DNA of 64,000 bases from Virgisporangium ochraceum. GTDB taxonomy: Bacteria; Actinomycetota; Actinomycetes; Mycobacteriales; Micromonosporaceae. Of the stretch, positions 44,491 through 53,199 are shown piece after piece. The stretch spans positions 1 through 64,000 of the forward strand of contig NZ_BOPH01000069.1 in assembly GCF_016863655.1 (NCBI RefSeq), written 5' to 3'. How positions within the stretch are numbered: the stretch's first letter is position 1; every line of letters starts with the position of its first letter. The notes below the pieces were generated by a model. The model saw only the letters and a program-made list of their open reading frames with translations. It had not been told where the DNA came from and made no database searches. The translations under genes were made by a program, and so were the position numbers.

Positions 44491-45753
44491 GTGCCGCGGG
44501 TGCCGATCCGGACCTGCGTGACCCTCGTGACTGAAGCAGCCGGCGCCAGCGGACTCGTCCACATCGGCCGCCAGCCGATCCATGACCGCACCGGTGCGAT
44601 CGTGGCGTACGAGCTTCTGTTCCGGGGTGCACGGACGGCGGTCGCCGCGACCAAGTTCGACGCGTACGCCACCACGCAGGTCATTCTCACCGCGTTCCAG
44701 GAGTTCGGTCTGGAACAGATCGTCGGTGACCGACGGTGCCTGCTGAACATGACCCGCGAGTTCCTCGTCGGCGACCTGCCGCTGCCGTTCGAGCCCGATC
44801 GGGTGGTGCTGGAGGTGCTGGAGACCGTCGAGATCGACGAGGAGGTCATCGCCGGCGTGGCCACGCTGGCCGCCCGCGGGTTCAAGATCGCACTGGACGA
44901 CTTCGTCTGGGGCAGCGGGCACGAGCGCCTCCTGGGGCTGGCCTCGTACGTGAAGCTGGACGTGCTCGGCGTGCCGCTCCCGGAGGTACGGAAGGCATTG
45001 GACGACGTGCGGCGGTACCCGCACATCCAGGTGCTCGCCGAACGCATCGAGGAGCAGGATCAGCTCGACGCGTTGATGGCCATGGGCTTCGACTTCTTCC
45101 AGGGGCACATCTTCGCGCGTCCGCAGACGCTCACCGCCGTGTCGGTGAACCCGTCGCGGCTGCGTCGCCTGGAGCTGTTCACCGCTCTGTCGGCGGCGGA
45201 CACCGACATCGACGAGGTGGTGCCGATCGTCACCGCCGACCCGGCCCTGTCCTTCCGGGTGCTGCAGGCGACTAACTCGGCCGCGATCGGCCTGACCCGC
45301 AAGGTCTCGTCGGTGCGCGAGGCGGTGACCGTGCTCGGCGCCGACCGCATCCGCCAGTGGGTCGTGCTGCTGATGGCGAGCGACGTGGCGGAGGCGTCGC
45401 CCGAGCAGCTCGCCGGAACCCTGACCCGCGCCCGGCTCTGCCAGCTGGTGGCCCGGCACGCCGGCGCCCCGATCGACGCGGCGTTCACGGTGGGACTCCT
45501 GTCGGGCGTCGCCGACCTCGTGGCCGAGCCGATCGAGGAGCTGGTGCCGCGGCTGCCCGTCACACCCGAGATCGCCGCGGCCCTGACCGGCGGCTCCGGC
45601 CGCCTCGGCGCGGTGCTGGCGCTGGTGCGCGCGTACGAGCGCTCGGACCTGCCGGCGCTGGCGGTGTCGCCGATGTCGGCGAGCGAGCTCGCGCGCGCGT
45701 ACCTGTCGGCGGTGGGCTGGAGCGAGGCCGCGCTCGCGGGGATCATGAAGTAG
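44491..45753 (+). CDS. EAL-HDOD (YuxH-type) signalling protein
   Basis: 420 aa from GTG 44491 (GTGs at 44500, 44518 and 44527 are alternatives). N-terminal EAL-like domain (GRQPIHDRTGAIVAYELLFRG, VVLEVLETVEIDEEV, IALDDFVWGSG, FFQGHIFARPQ), C-terminal HDOD domain (IVTADPALSFRVLQATNSAAIGL). The EAL signature position reads AYELLFRG, and several metal ligands are absent, as usual for this family, so c-di-GMP binding or a scaffold role is more likely than hydrolysis. It sits antisense between flhB and flhA. Confidence 0.87.
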   Translation: MPRVPIRTCVTLVTEAAGASGLVHIGRQPIHDRTGAIVAYELLFRGARTAVAATKFDAYATTQVILTAFQEFGLEQIVGDRRCLLNMTREFLVGDLPLPFEPDRVVLEVLETVEIDEEVIAGVATLAARGFKIALDDFVWGSGHERLLGLASYVKLDVLGVPLPEVRKALDDVRRYPHIQVLAERIEEQDQLDALMAMGFDFFQGHIFARPQTLTAVSVNPSRLRRLELFTALSAADTDIDEVVPIVTADPALSFRVLQATNSAAIGLTRKVSSVREAVTVLGADRIRQWVVLLMASDVAEASPEQLAGTLTRARLCQLVARHAGAPIDAAFTVGLLSGVADLVAEPIEELVPRLPVTPEIAAALTGGSGRLGAVLALVRAYERSDLPALAVSPMSASELARAYLSAVGWSEAALAGIMK

Positions 45754-45783
45754 CGCCGGTGCGGTCGTTCATGCCGAAGCCCG

Positions 45784-46860
45784 TCACACCACCGGCTGGC
45801 GGTGCAGGCCCGCCGCCGCGCCCTTCGCCTTGAGCGACATGACGAACGCCAGCACCCGGGCCACCGCCACGTACAGCTCCGGCGGGATCTCCTGGCCGAG
45901 CTCGACCGTCTTGTACAGCGTGCGCGCCAGCTCGTGGTTCTGCACCAGGGGGATGCGCAGCTCGGTCGCCTTCTCGCGGATCTTCGCCGCCACGGCGCCG
46001 GCGCCCTTGGCTATCACGCGGGGCGCGCCCAACGCCTGGTCGTAGGCGAGCGCCACCGCCACGTGCGTCGGGTTCACCATCACCACGTCGGCCTGCGGGA
46101 GGTTCGACATCATGCGGTTGCGGGCCATCGCGATCTGCTTGGCCCGGATCGCGCCCTTCAGGTGCGGGTCACCTTCGGTGTTCTTGTGCTCCTGCTTGAT
46201 CTCCTCCTTGCTCATGTAGATCTGCTTGTTGATGCGGCGGCGCGCCATCGCGTAGTCGGCCGCGGCCATCACCAGGCCGGCCGCGGCGGCGTACCGCATG
46301 AGACCGACGGCGGTGTCGACGACCAGTTGCAGCAACGACTTCAGCGGCAGTGACCCGTGCGCGATGACCGCGGGCACCAGGTCCTTGATGCCGAAGTACA
46401 GCACCAGCCCGAGCACCGCGGTCTTCACCGTGGTCTTGACGGCCTCCCACGCGGCGTGCCCGCCGAACGCGCGCTTGATGCCGGGAAACGGGTTGAGGCG
46501 GTTGAACTTCGGCATGAACATCTTCGCCGGGAAGTGGATGCCGCCCTGTGCCGCACCGGCCACCAGACCGAGCACCATGAGCCCCACGCCCAACGGCAGC
46601 AACGCCTTTCCGGCCTCGGTCATGCCGGTCTGGAACAGCTCCTGCGCCCGTTCGATGTTCGGGTCCTCGGCTATCCCCACACCCCGGCGGAAGATCTCCG
46701 TGGCGCTGTTCATCATGTCCTCCAGCGCCATCGGGACGAGGAAGCTGGCGAGCAGCATGCCGGCCCAGGCGCCGAGGTCGGGGGTCCGGGCGATCTGCCC
46801 CTCGGAGATCGCCTTCTTCTTGCGTTGCGCTGTGGGCTTTTCTGTCTTCTCACCGGACAC
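45784..46860 (-). CDS. flhB: Flagellar export switch protein FlhB
   Basis: 358 aa from GTG 46860, which overlaps the fliR stop (TAGTG). The longer frame upstream is an fliR shadow. Starts SGEKTEKPTAQRKKKA, four membrane helices, then the cytosolic domain with the autocleavage site NPTH (MVNPTHVAVAL). Switches export specificity from rod/hook to filament substrates. Confidence 0.96.
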   Translation of the reverse strand: MSGEKTEKPTAQRKKKAISEGQIARTPDLGAWAGMLLASFLVPMALEDMMNSATEIFRRGVGIAEDPNIERAQELFQTGMTEAGKALLPLGVGLMVLGLVAGAAQGGIHFPAKMFMPKFNRLNPFPGIKRAFGGHAAWEAVKTTVKTAVLGLVLYFGIKDLVPAVIAHGSLPLKSLLQLVVDTAVGLMRYAAAAGLVMAAADYAMARRRINKQIYMSKEEIKQEHKNTEGDPHLKGAIRAKQIAMARNRMMSNLPQADVVMVNPTHVAVALAYDQALGAPRVIAKGAGAVAAKIREKATELRIPLVQNHELARTLYKTVELGQEIPPELYVAVARVLAFVMSLKAKGAAAGLHRQPVV

Positions 46861-47630
46861 TAGGTCCCACCCACCAGGTCGACGACGGCCCGCACGGCGC
46901 GCTCCATCAGCCCGTTGAACGCCTGCGGCAGCAGCACCAGCGCCGTGCTCGCGATCAGCAGCGTGAGGCCGATCTTCACCGGGAAGGCCAGCGAGAAGAC
47001 GTTGAGACCGGGGGAGACCCGGGTGAGCAGACCGAGCGCCACGTCGGTGCAGAACAGCACGGCGACGAGCGGACCGGCGATCTGCATCGCGGCGAGGAAC
47101 ATCTGGTCCATGCCGGTGGTGAGCAGACGCGCGAGCGCCTCCCACGAGAACACCTCGCCGACCGGTAGGGCCCGGTACGAGGTGGCGAAGCCGCGCACGA
47201 CCATCGCGAACCCGTCGGTGGCGAACAGCAGCGCGGTCGCCAGGATGTTGTAGAACCGGCCGAACACCGCGTTTGCCGTCCCCGAGAACGGGTCGAACGC
47301 CGACGCCACGGAGAAACTGCCGAACAGGTCGATCATGCTGCCGGCGGCCTGGACGGCGGCGAAGAACAACGCGGTGATGAACCCGAGCGCGGCACCGACC
47401 ACCACCTGCTCGGCGGTCGCCCGGACGAACGCGCCCATGTCGGCGGTCGACGGTGCGCTCGCCACGAGCGCCGGCGCCACCGGCAGCGCGATCGCCACGC
47501 TCACGAGCGCCTTGACCCGCGCCGGGATCTGCCGGGAGTTGAACGGGGGAACAGCCATCATCCAGGCCAGCGCCCGCACGGACGCCAGCAGGACGGCGAT
47601 CAGGAGATCCTCCGCGACCCCCAGGTTCAT
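46860..47630 (-). CDS. fliR: Flagellar export protein FliR
   Basis: 256 aa, about six membrane helices, family start LGVAEDLLIAVLLASVRALAWM. Part of the FliPQR export pore. Overlaps fliQ by 4 nt. Confidence 0.95.
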   Translation of the reverse strand: MNLGVAEDLLIAVLLASVRALAWMMAVPPFNSRQIPARVKALVSVAIALPVAPALVASAPSTADMGAFVRATAEQVVVGAALGFITALFFAAVQAAGSMIDLFGSFSVASAFDPFSGTANAVFGRFYNILATALLFATDGFAMVVRGFATSYRALPVGEVFSWEALARLLTTGMDQMFLAAMQIAGPLVAVLFCTDVALGLLTRVSPGLNVFSLAFPVKIGLTLLIASTALVLLPQAFNGLMERAVRAVVDLVGGT

Positions 47631-47896
47631 ACGAGCAGCGACGGGATCTGTTCGAACAGGTTCCGGGTGTAGGTGGTCATCTCGTGCAGCATCCAGTTGC
47701 CGCTCAGCAGCAGGGCCACCCCGACGCCGGCCGCCTTCGGCACGAACGAGAGGGTCGCCTCCTGGATCTGGGTCACCGACTGGAACAGGGAGATCCCGAA
47801 TCCCAGGATCAGCGCGGTGAGCAGGATCGGCGCGCCGAGCTTCAGCGAAATCTGGAACGCCTGCATCCCCAGAGTGACGACTTCGTTGTCGGTCAT
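47627..47896 (-). CDS. fliQ: Flagellar export protein FliQ
   Basis: 89 aa, two membrane helices, typical FliQ pattern (VVTLGMQAFQISLKLGAPILL, VTQIQEATLSFVPK). Component of the FliPQR pore; lies 13 nt after fliP. Confidence 0.95.
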   Translation of the reverse strand: MTDNEVVTLGMQAFQISLKLGAPILLTALILGFGISLFQSVTQIQEATLSFVPKAAGVGVALLLSGNWMLHEMTTYTRNLFEQIPSLLV

Positions 47897-47909
47897 GCTG
47901 ATCAGCCCC

Positions 47910-48683
47910 CTACTGATAGCTGGCGACCAGGGCCGTGATGATCAGGCCCCATCCGTTCACGAGCACGAAGAGCAGCATCTTGAACGGGAGCGACACGGTC
48001 ACCGGGGGAAGCATCATCATGCCCAGGGACATGAGTGCCGCCGATACGACCATGTCGATGATCAGGAACGGTATGTAGATGACGAAGCCGATGATGAACG
48101 CCGCCCGCAGCTCGGAGAGCGCGAACGCCGGGATCAGCGTGGTCAGCTCGACGTCGTCCTGGTTCTTCGGTAGCGGCTTGTCGGCCACCTTGGTCAGCAG
48201 CGCGATCTCTTCCTCGCGCGTCTGCTTGAGCATGAACGCGCGGAGCGGCTTCACCCCGTCCTCGAAGGCGACCGACTGGCTCTTCTCGCCCTTGAGGTAG
48301 GGCTGGACGCCCTGTTTGTTCATCTCACTGACTGTCGGCCCCATGATGAACAAGCTGAGAAAAAGGGCGAGCCCGGCTATCACCTGGTTGGGTGGCACGG
48401 TCGTGAGGCCCAGGGCGTTGCGGGTGATCGACAGCACCACGAACACCTTGGTGAACGCCGTTGTCAGCAACAGGATCGCGGGCGCCACCGACAGGATCGT
48501 CAACGCGATGATGATGATGATCGAGTTGCTCGGTTTGCCGCCGCCGACGTCAATGTTGATTCCGGGCGCCGGTGAGGGCGGGGTGGGCGGCGTCGGCGGC
48601 GAAGGCGCCGCCTCGGCCGCGGACACCCAGAGGACCAGGAGCAGCAGACCGAGGCCGGCGCCGGTCACCAGTCGCCGGGTCAT
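47910..48683 (-). CDS. fliP: Flagellar export protein FliP
   Basis: 257 aa from ATG 48683, which overlaps the fliO stop (ATGA); the frame further upstream is a shadow. Signal peptide, a short Pro-rich stretch (PSPPTPPTPPSPAP), then the FliP core (TAFTKVFVVLSITRNALG, MGPTVSEMN, IDMVVSAALMSLGMMMLPP). Forms the helical export pore with FliQ and FliR. Confidence 0.96.
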   Translation of the reverse strand: MTRRLVTGAGLGLLLLVLWVSAAEAAPSPPTPPTPPSPAPGINIDVGGGKPSNSIIIIIALTILSVAPAILLLTTAFTKVFVVLSITRNALGLTTVPPNQVIAGLALFLSLFIMGPTVSEMNKQGVQPYLKGEKSQSVAFEDGVKPLRAFMLKQTREEEIALLTKVADKPLPKNQDDVELTTLIPAFALSELRAAFIIGFVIYIPFLIIDMVVSAALMSLGMMMLPPVTVSLPFKMLLFVLVNGWGLIITALVASYQ

Positions 48684-49042
48684 CTCCGCCCTCCCCGGAT
48701 GGCGTCCACCGCGCGGCGCCAGGTCGAGGGGGAGAGCGCGGAGCCGGACAGCGCGTCGAGGGGGACCGGCTCGCGGACCTCGTGCGTGGGCGCCTCGATG
48801 GTGGCGGGGTCGGTCTCGGCCAGCAGTGTGACGTTCTGGTCGGTGACGCCCAGCACGTAGGCCCGCGTACCGACGCGGACCACGGCGACCGAGGCCCCAC
48901 GGGTCAGCGGCTGACGCGCCAGCACCGCGAGGGCACCGGCGTTGCGGCCACCCAGCGGGCGCCGGGCCATCCTCGCGAGCAACCACATCAGTCCCAGCAC
49001 CGCCACCAGTGCCAGGAACATGTTGACCGCGACTTCGATCAT
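48680..49042 (-). CDS. fliO: Flagellar protein FliO
   Basis: 120 aa. One N-terminal membrane helix, then a FliO-type domain (LTRGASVAVVRVGTRAYVLGVTDQNVTLL). Assists FliP assembly. Start overlaps the fliN stop (ATGA). Confidence 0.9.
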   Translation of the reverse strand: MIEVAVNMFLALVAVLGLMWLLARMARRPLGGRNAGALAVLARQPLTRGASVAVVRVGTRAYVLGVTDQNVTLLAETDPATIEAPTHEVREPVPLDALSGSALSPSTWRRAVDAIRGGRR

Positions 49043-49848
49043 GCGACGATCTCGGTGATCCGGATGCCGAAGTTCTCGTCGATCACCACCACTTCCCCCC
49101 GGGCGATCAGGCGGCCGTTGACGAGCAGGTCGGCCGGTCCGCCGGCCAGCCGGTCGAGCTCGATCACCGCGCCGGGCGCCAGCGACAGCAGGTCGCGCAC
49201 GCTCATGCGGGTGCGGCCCAGCTCCGCGGTGACCTCCATCTCGACGTCGTGCAGGAGTTCGAGCCCGCCGCGTACCACGGGTGCTCCCCGCGGTCCCGGT
49301 GTCAGGGGCGCGAACCCGGCCGGCACCGCGCCGACGCCGTCCATGCCGTCCATGCCGTCGTCGAGGTCGCCCTCCAGCACGTCCTCGTCGTCGACGCCGG
49401 CTCTACCGGTCCCGCCGATCTGACGGTCGATGACGAGACCGATGAGCGCGCGTACCTCGTTGTCGGCGGCCTCGTCGACGAGCGGAACCAGCAGCCCGCC
49501 CGCGTCGACGATGCTCTGCATGGCGACCGCCGGATCGCCCTCGACGCCCGGGTCGACCACGACCGGACCGAGCGTGGCCGCGGCCGCCTCCAGCGCCGGC
49601 CGTACCGCCTGCGTGATGTCCAGGGCGCCGAGGGGGCTCAGTGCCAGCGCGCCGACCAGCTCCGGCCCGACCATCACGGCGATCTCGCCCTGGGCGGAGC
49701 CGGTGAAACGGGCGCTGATCGCCTGACCGAAGAGTTCGACCGGCTCGTTGATCGGCGTGCCCACGGCGAGCGGCGTGGGGGCGGGCAGCAGCCCCACGGC
49801 CGCCTCGGCGGCGGCGCTCGCGCGCGCGTCGGTCAACGCAGAGGTCAT
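49039..49848 (-). CDS. fliN: Flagellar motor switch protein FliN/FliY
   Basis: 269 aa. The C-terminal SpoA domain is typical FliN (VEMEVTAELGRTRMSVRDLLSLAPGAVIELDRLAGGPADLLVNGRLIARGEVVVIDENFGIRI). About 130 extra N-terminal residues resemble the CheC-like part of FliY but show no clear E-x2-N phosphatase motif, and an acidic linker (DDEDVLEGDLDDGMDGMDG) joins the two. Forms the C-ring base. It starts 5 nt after fliM. Confidence 0.92.
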   Translation of the reverse strand: MTSALTDARASAAAEAAVGLLPAPTPLAVGTPINEPVELFGQAISARFTGSAQGEIAVMVGPELVGALALSPLGALDITQAVRPALEAAAATLGPVVVDPGVEGDPAVAMQSIVDAGGLLVPLVDEAADNEVRALIGLVIDRQIGGTGRAGVDDEDVLEGDLDDGMDGMDGVGAVPAGFAPLTPGPRGAPVVRGGLELLHDVEMEVTAELGRTRMSVRDLLSLAPGAVIELDRLAGGPADLLVNGRLIARGEVVVIDENFGIRITEIVA

Positions 49849-49853
49849 CTGTT

Positions 49854-50801
49854 TCAGTCCTCCTTCGGCGGCGGGACCACGAGACAGGCCAGGCGGTTAC
49901 CCGAGCTACCGGCGACGGCGTGCGCGAACGTGACCCCGTGGGAGGTGACCGCCAACGGCGAGGTGACGGGGTGCTCCAGCGGCACGATGTCGCCGGGGCG
50001 CAGCGTCACCAGGTCGCGCGGTGTCATCAGCACCGAGTTGAAGCGCACCGAGACCTCCACCGGTGCGCTGCCCAGCCCCGCGGTCATCGCCCGGAGGGCG
50101 GCGTCGCGGGCCTGCCGTTGCGCGTCGGTGAGCTCCACGCCGTCGGAGTCGGGCCGGAGCTTCGGAAAGATCGACGCGAACGGCATGCAGATGGTCGCGA
50201 CGCACTCCTGGCTGCCCACCTTCATCTCGAACGAGGTGACGATCATCGCGTCGGACGCGGCGGCGTTCTGCGCGAACTGCGGGTTGTACTCCAGCCCCAC
50301 GATCTTCGGCGCGCTCAGCTCGACGATGTGCTCGAACGCGAACCTGAGTTCGCCGAACACCCGGTCGAGCATGCTGTTCACCAGAGGGACCTCGATGTCG
50401 GTCAGTGGTCGTTGGGGCTGTTTCCCGCCGGGACCGCCGAGCATGTGGTCGACCCATGCCAGCGCGGTGGTGAGGGAGAACTCGAAGATGGTGACTCCGG
50501 GCAGCGGCTCCATCTCGATCATGAACATGCACGTCGGGTTGTTGAGGCTGGCGATGTACTCGTCGTAGGTGACCTGCTCGATGGACAGGAGGCTGACCTG
50601 TGAGACGGCGCGCAGGGTACTCGTGAGCAGAGTGGTGTACTGCCGCGCGAACGTCTCGTAGGCGACCTGGAGCGTGCGGACGTGCTCCCGTGCGAGCTTC
50701 GTCGGGCGCCGGAAGTCGTACTTCTCCGGCCCGGCGGACTTGGCGCGCCGGTTGCCCCGCCCGGCCGACCGGGTGCCGGTCTTAGGCGCCGAATTGCTCA
50801 C
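49854..50801 (-). CDS. fliM: Flagellar motor switch protein FliM
   Basis: 315 aa from GTG 50801. FliM middle domain (YDFRRPTKLAREHVRTLQVAYETFARQ, MIEMEPLPGVTIFEFS) and C-terminal SpoA domain (LRPGDIVPLEHPV). The N-terminus is basic and Ser-rich and lacks the usual LSQxEIDALL CheY-binding peptide, so CheY-P may dock differently. It has its own promoter. Confidence 0.95.
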   Translation of the reverse strand: MSNSAPKTGTRSAGRGNRRAKSAGPEKYDFRRPTKLAREHVRTLQVAYETFARQYTTLLTSTLRAVSQVSLLSIEQVTYDEYIASLNNPTCMFMIEMEPLPGVTIFEFSLTTALAWVDHMLGGPGGKQPQRPLTDIEVPLVNSMLDRVFGELRFAFEHIVELSAPKIVGLEYNPQFAQNAAASDAMIVTSFEMKVGSQECVATICMPFASIFPKLRPDSDGVELTDAQRQARDAALRAMTAGLGSAPVEVSVRFNSVLMTPRDLVTLRPGDIVPLEHPVTSPLAVTSHGVTFAHAVAGSSGNRLACLVVPPPKED

Positions 50802-50808
50802 AGTCGGC

Positions 50809-50835
50809 CCATCGGCAGCCCATTTGCCGGGTTAA
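50809..50835 (-). promoter_or_regulatory. Sigma-28-like promoter of fliM
   Basis: On the - strand TTAA (50835-50832), 15-nt spacer, GCCGATGG (50816-50809). The -10 ends only 8 nt before the fliM GTG, so the transcript would be nearly leaderless or the true start lies slightly downstream. Confidence 0.5.
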
Positions 50836-50886
50836 GAAAAGTCCGTCCGGATGCCCTTCGCACGGGGCTGGCCCCGACACGCCGGA

Positions 50887-50915
50887 CTCCGGTGGCCTCA
50901 GGGGAGCCACCGGAG
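50887..50915 (-). terminator. Hairpin terminator after fliL
   Basis: Perfect 10-bp stem (50887-50896 with 50906-50915), 9-nt loop, in the 177-bp gap between fliL and fliM. With the promoter just downstream it marks a transcription-unit boundary inside the flagellar block. Confidence 0.65.
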
Positions 50916-50978
50916 CCGCGCGTCACACCGGATGTATCTCATCATCCGACAAAATAGCTCACTAACCCGGCAACCGGG

Positions 50979-51428
50979 TCATTGCATCACAAACTCGGTG
51001 AAGTAGATGTCGTAGACCTCCTCGTGATACGCCTTCTTGATCTTCTCCACCAGCTCCTTCTTCTGCGCCTCGCGCCCCTCGTTCGTCGACAGCTCGGCGA
51101 CCGACTTGTTGCTGAACTGGGTGATCATGAGGTCCAGGGCCTGGCTGCCGTCGGGCTCGTGCGCGGCGTCGGCGGTCACCTGCAGGGCGATGCTGACCTT
51201 GAGGAAGTGCCCGTCGTCGAGGTTGATCGTGATGGAGTCCAGGGCGACCACCGCACCCGGCTCGTAGACGACCTCCTCCTTCTCGCCGCTGCTCTTGAAG
51301 AACATGAAGTACGCGCCGGCACCGCCACCGCCGAGCAGGACCACCGCGGCGATGATGATGATGAGCATCTTCTTGCTCTTCTTCGGCGCTTCGCCGTCGG
51401 CAGGGGCCGCCGCCTTGTCCTTGGCCAT
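50979..51428 (-). CDS. fliL: Flagellar basal-body protein FliL
   Basis: 149 aa. Short Lys-rich cytosolic start, one membrane helix (about 21-43), periplasmic FliL domain (VVALDSITINLDDGHFLKVSIALQV, VYDIYFTEFVMQ). Surrounds and supports the stators. Follows motB by 18 nt. Confidence 0.94.
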   Translation of the reverse strand: MAKDKAAAPADGEAPKKSKKMLIIIIAAVVLLGGGGAGAYFMFFKSSGEKEEVVYEPGAVVALDSITINLDDGHFLKVSIALQVTADAAHEPDGSQALDLMITQFSNKSVAELSTNEGREAQKKELVEKIKKAYHEEVYDIYFTEFVMQ

Positions 51429-51446
51429 GAAACGTGTCCTCCGTGG

Positions 51447-52355
51447 TTAGTCAGGGTCGCCGGCGGCGCTGGGGAGCAGGGCGGCCTCGTTGGGCGGCAG
51501 GGACGACATCACGACGACCTCGACCCGGCGGTTGACGGTGGCGGCCTGCGGGTCGCCCGGGTCCAGCAGCGGCCGGGTGTCGGCGTAGCCGGCGGCGCTC
51601 ATCCGGATCGCGGGGAGGCCGAACCGGTCGATGAGGTACCGCACCACGCTGGAGGCACGGGCCGACGACAGCTCCCAGCCGCTCGGGTAGTTCCGCGTCT
51701 GCACCGGAAGCTGGTTCGTGTGCCCGTCCACCTGGATCTTGTTCGGCAGGGCGGCGATGGTGGGCCCGATCGAGTCGAGGATGCCGCGGCCGCCGGCCTG
51801 CAGCTCCGCGCTGTCGCCGCCGAAGATCACCGAGCTGGTGACGATCGTGACCACCAGGCCCCGCTCGTCGATGGTGAACCGCACGTTGTTCGCCAGGCCC
51901 TTGGCCTCCAGCTCGGCGGTGAGCTTCTTCTGGATCTCCTGGAGCTTGTCGGCCTCGGTCTCGGCGCGCTGCGCCATCTGGCTCTGCTTGGCGCGGTCGG
52001 CGTCGGCGATCACCTTCTTCAGCTCCTCGTCCTCCGCGGCGGCCTCCGCCGGGTCGACGGGCTGGCCGACCTTGGAGCCGGGATCGAACGGCTGGGAGTC
52101 GGGCTCCGCCTCCTGGAGCTGGCTGCCGCGCCCTTCGAGAGCCACGTTCTCGGCACCGAAGCCGGCCGCGAGACCGGCCTTCAGCTTCACGAACTTGTCG
52201 GCGTCGACCTGGCTCATCGCGAACAGCACGATGAACAGCACCATCAGCAGCGTCATCATGTCGGCGTAGCTGACCAGCCAGCGCTCGTGGTTCTCATGTT
52301 CCTCGTGCGGGGGATGCTTCTTGTGCCGCTTCCCCTTGCCGTGCCCACCCGACAT
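51447..52355 (-). CDS. motB: Stator protein MotB
   Basis: 302 aa. His/Lys-rich N-terminus, plug and membrane helix with the proton-binding Asp32 (SYADMMTLL), C-terminal OmpA-like peptidoglycan-binding domain (VDGHTNQLPV, SARASSVVRYLI). Asp in this context suggests a proton-driven stator, though ion choice cannot be settled from the sequence. Confidence 0.95.
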   Translation of the reverse strand: MSGGHGKGKRHKKHPPHEEHENHERWLVSYADMMTLLMVLFIVLFAMSQVDADKFVKLKAGLAAGFGAENVALEGRGSQLQEAEPDSQPFDPGSKVGQPVDPAEAAAEDEELKKVIADADRAKQSQMAQRAETEADKLQEIQKKLTAELEAKGLANNVRFTIDERGLVVTIVTSSVIFGGDSAELQAGGRGILDSIGPTIAALPNKIQVDGHTNQLPVQTRNYPSGWELSSARASSVVRYLIDRFGLPAIRMSAAGYADTRPLLDPGDPQAATVNRRVEVVVMSSLPPNEAALLPSAAGDPD

Positions 52356-52390
52356 GCTTAAGCCCTCCCGCCGAAATCCCGCACAGGAGC

Positions 52391-52431
52391 GCCGCGTGAG
52401 CGCTTCCGCTCCGCTACAGCGCTCACGCGGC
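52391..52431 (-). other. Intercistronic hairpin between motA and motB
   Basis: Perfect 13-bp stem (52391-52403 with 52419-52431), 15-nt loop; the stem includes the motA stop codon. It may stabilise the upstream message or adjust the motA:motB ratio, or be a weak internal terminator. Confidence 0.65.
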
Positions 52432-53199
52432 CTTCTTGTCCTCAGCGGGCGCGGTGCCGGGGGGCAGCATGCTGCGCAGCTTCTGGCCGACCAGGCGCGG
52501 GTTCGCGCCCGACTGGATGTTCACGATGCCGGCGATGACGAGCTCCATCTGGGTGGCCTCGTACTCCGACAGGCGCTTGACCTTCGCCGACAACGGCAGC
52601 CACATGAGGTTCGCCGAGAGCAGACCCCACAGCGTCGCGACGAACGCCGCGGCGATGAGGTGACCGAGCAGCTCCGGCTGGTCGAGCTTGGACAGCGCGT
52701 TGATCAGACCCAGCGTGGTACCCACGATGCCGACCGTCGGCGCGTACGCGCCCATGTCGGCGAGGATCTTCGCGTTCACCTTGTCCTGCTTGCGCTTCGC
52801 CTCGACCTCGGCCTCCAGGATGTCCTGCAGCTCGTCCTGGTCGGTGCCGTCGACCGCGAGCTGGAGTCCCTTGCGCAGGAACTCGTTCTCGACGTCCTTC
52901 ATGCCGTCCTCGAGTGCCAGCAGACCCTCGCGGCGCGCCTTCTCGGCCAGCTTGACGATGTCGTCGAGCAGGGCGTCCGGCGGCTGGATCTTGGTCAGCA
53001 GCGCACCCTTCAGGGAGGCGAACATGCCGGTCATGTCCTTGAGCAGACCGCCGGCGAGGGCGACGCCGAGCGTGCCGCCGAACACGAGGATCAGCGGCGC
53101 GGGCAGCAGGATCTCGCCGATGCTGCCACCTTCGAGGATCAGCAGCGTGAAGACGGCGCCGAACGCCGCGACGATGCCGATGATGCTGGCCGGATCCAT
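52423..53199 (-). CDS. motA: Stator protein MotA
   Basis: 258 aa from ATG 53199 (TTG 53202 alternative). Four membrane helices with the MotA/PomA pattern (SIIGIVAAFGAVFTLLILEGG, PTVGIVGTTLGLINALSKLD, AAFVATLWGLLSANLMWLPL) and the large cytosolic loop that contacts FliG. The start overlaps the flbD stop (TGATG). Confidence 0.95.
   Translation of the reverse strand: MDPASIIGIVAAFGAVFTLLILEGGSIGEILLPAPLILVFGGTLGVALAGGLLKDMTGMFASLKGALLTKIQPPDALLDDIVKLAEKARREGLLALEDGMKDVENEFLRKGLQLAVDGTDQDELQDILEAEVEAKRKQDKVNAKILADMGAYAPTVGIVGTTLGLINALSKLDQPELLGHLIAAAFVATLWGLLSANLMWLPLSAKVKRLSEYEATQMELVIAGIVNIQSGANPRLVGQKLRSMLPPGTAPAEDKKAA

Noticed and set aside
46861..47145. Upstream extension of the flhB frame
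   Set aside because: It covers fliR in another frame; FlhB homology begins at SGEKTEKPT and GTG 46860 overlaps the fliR stop.
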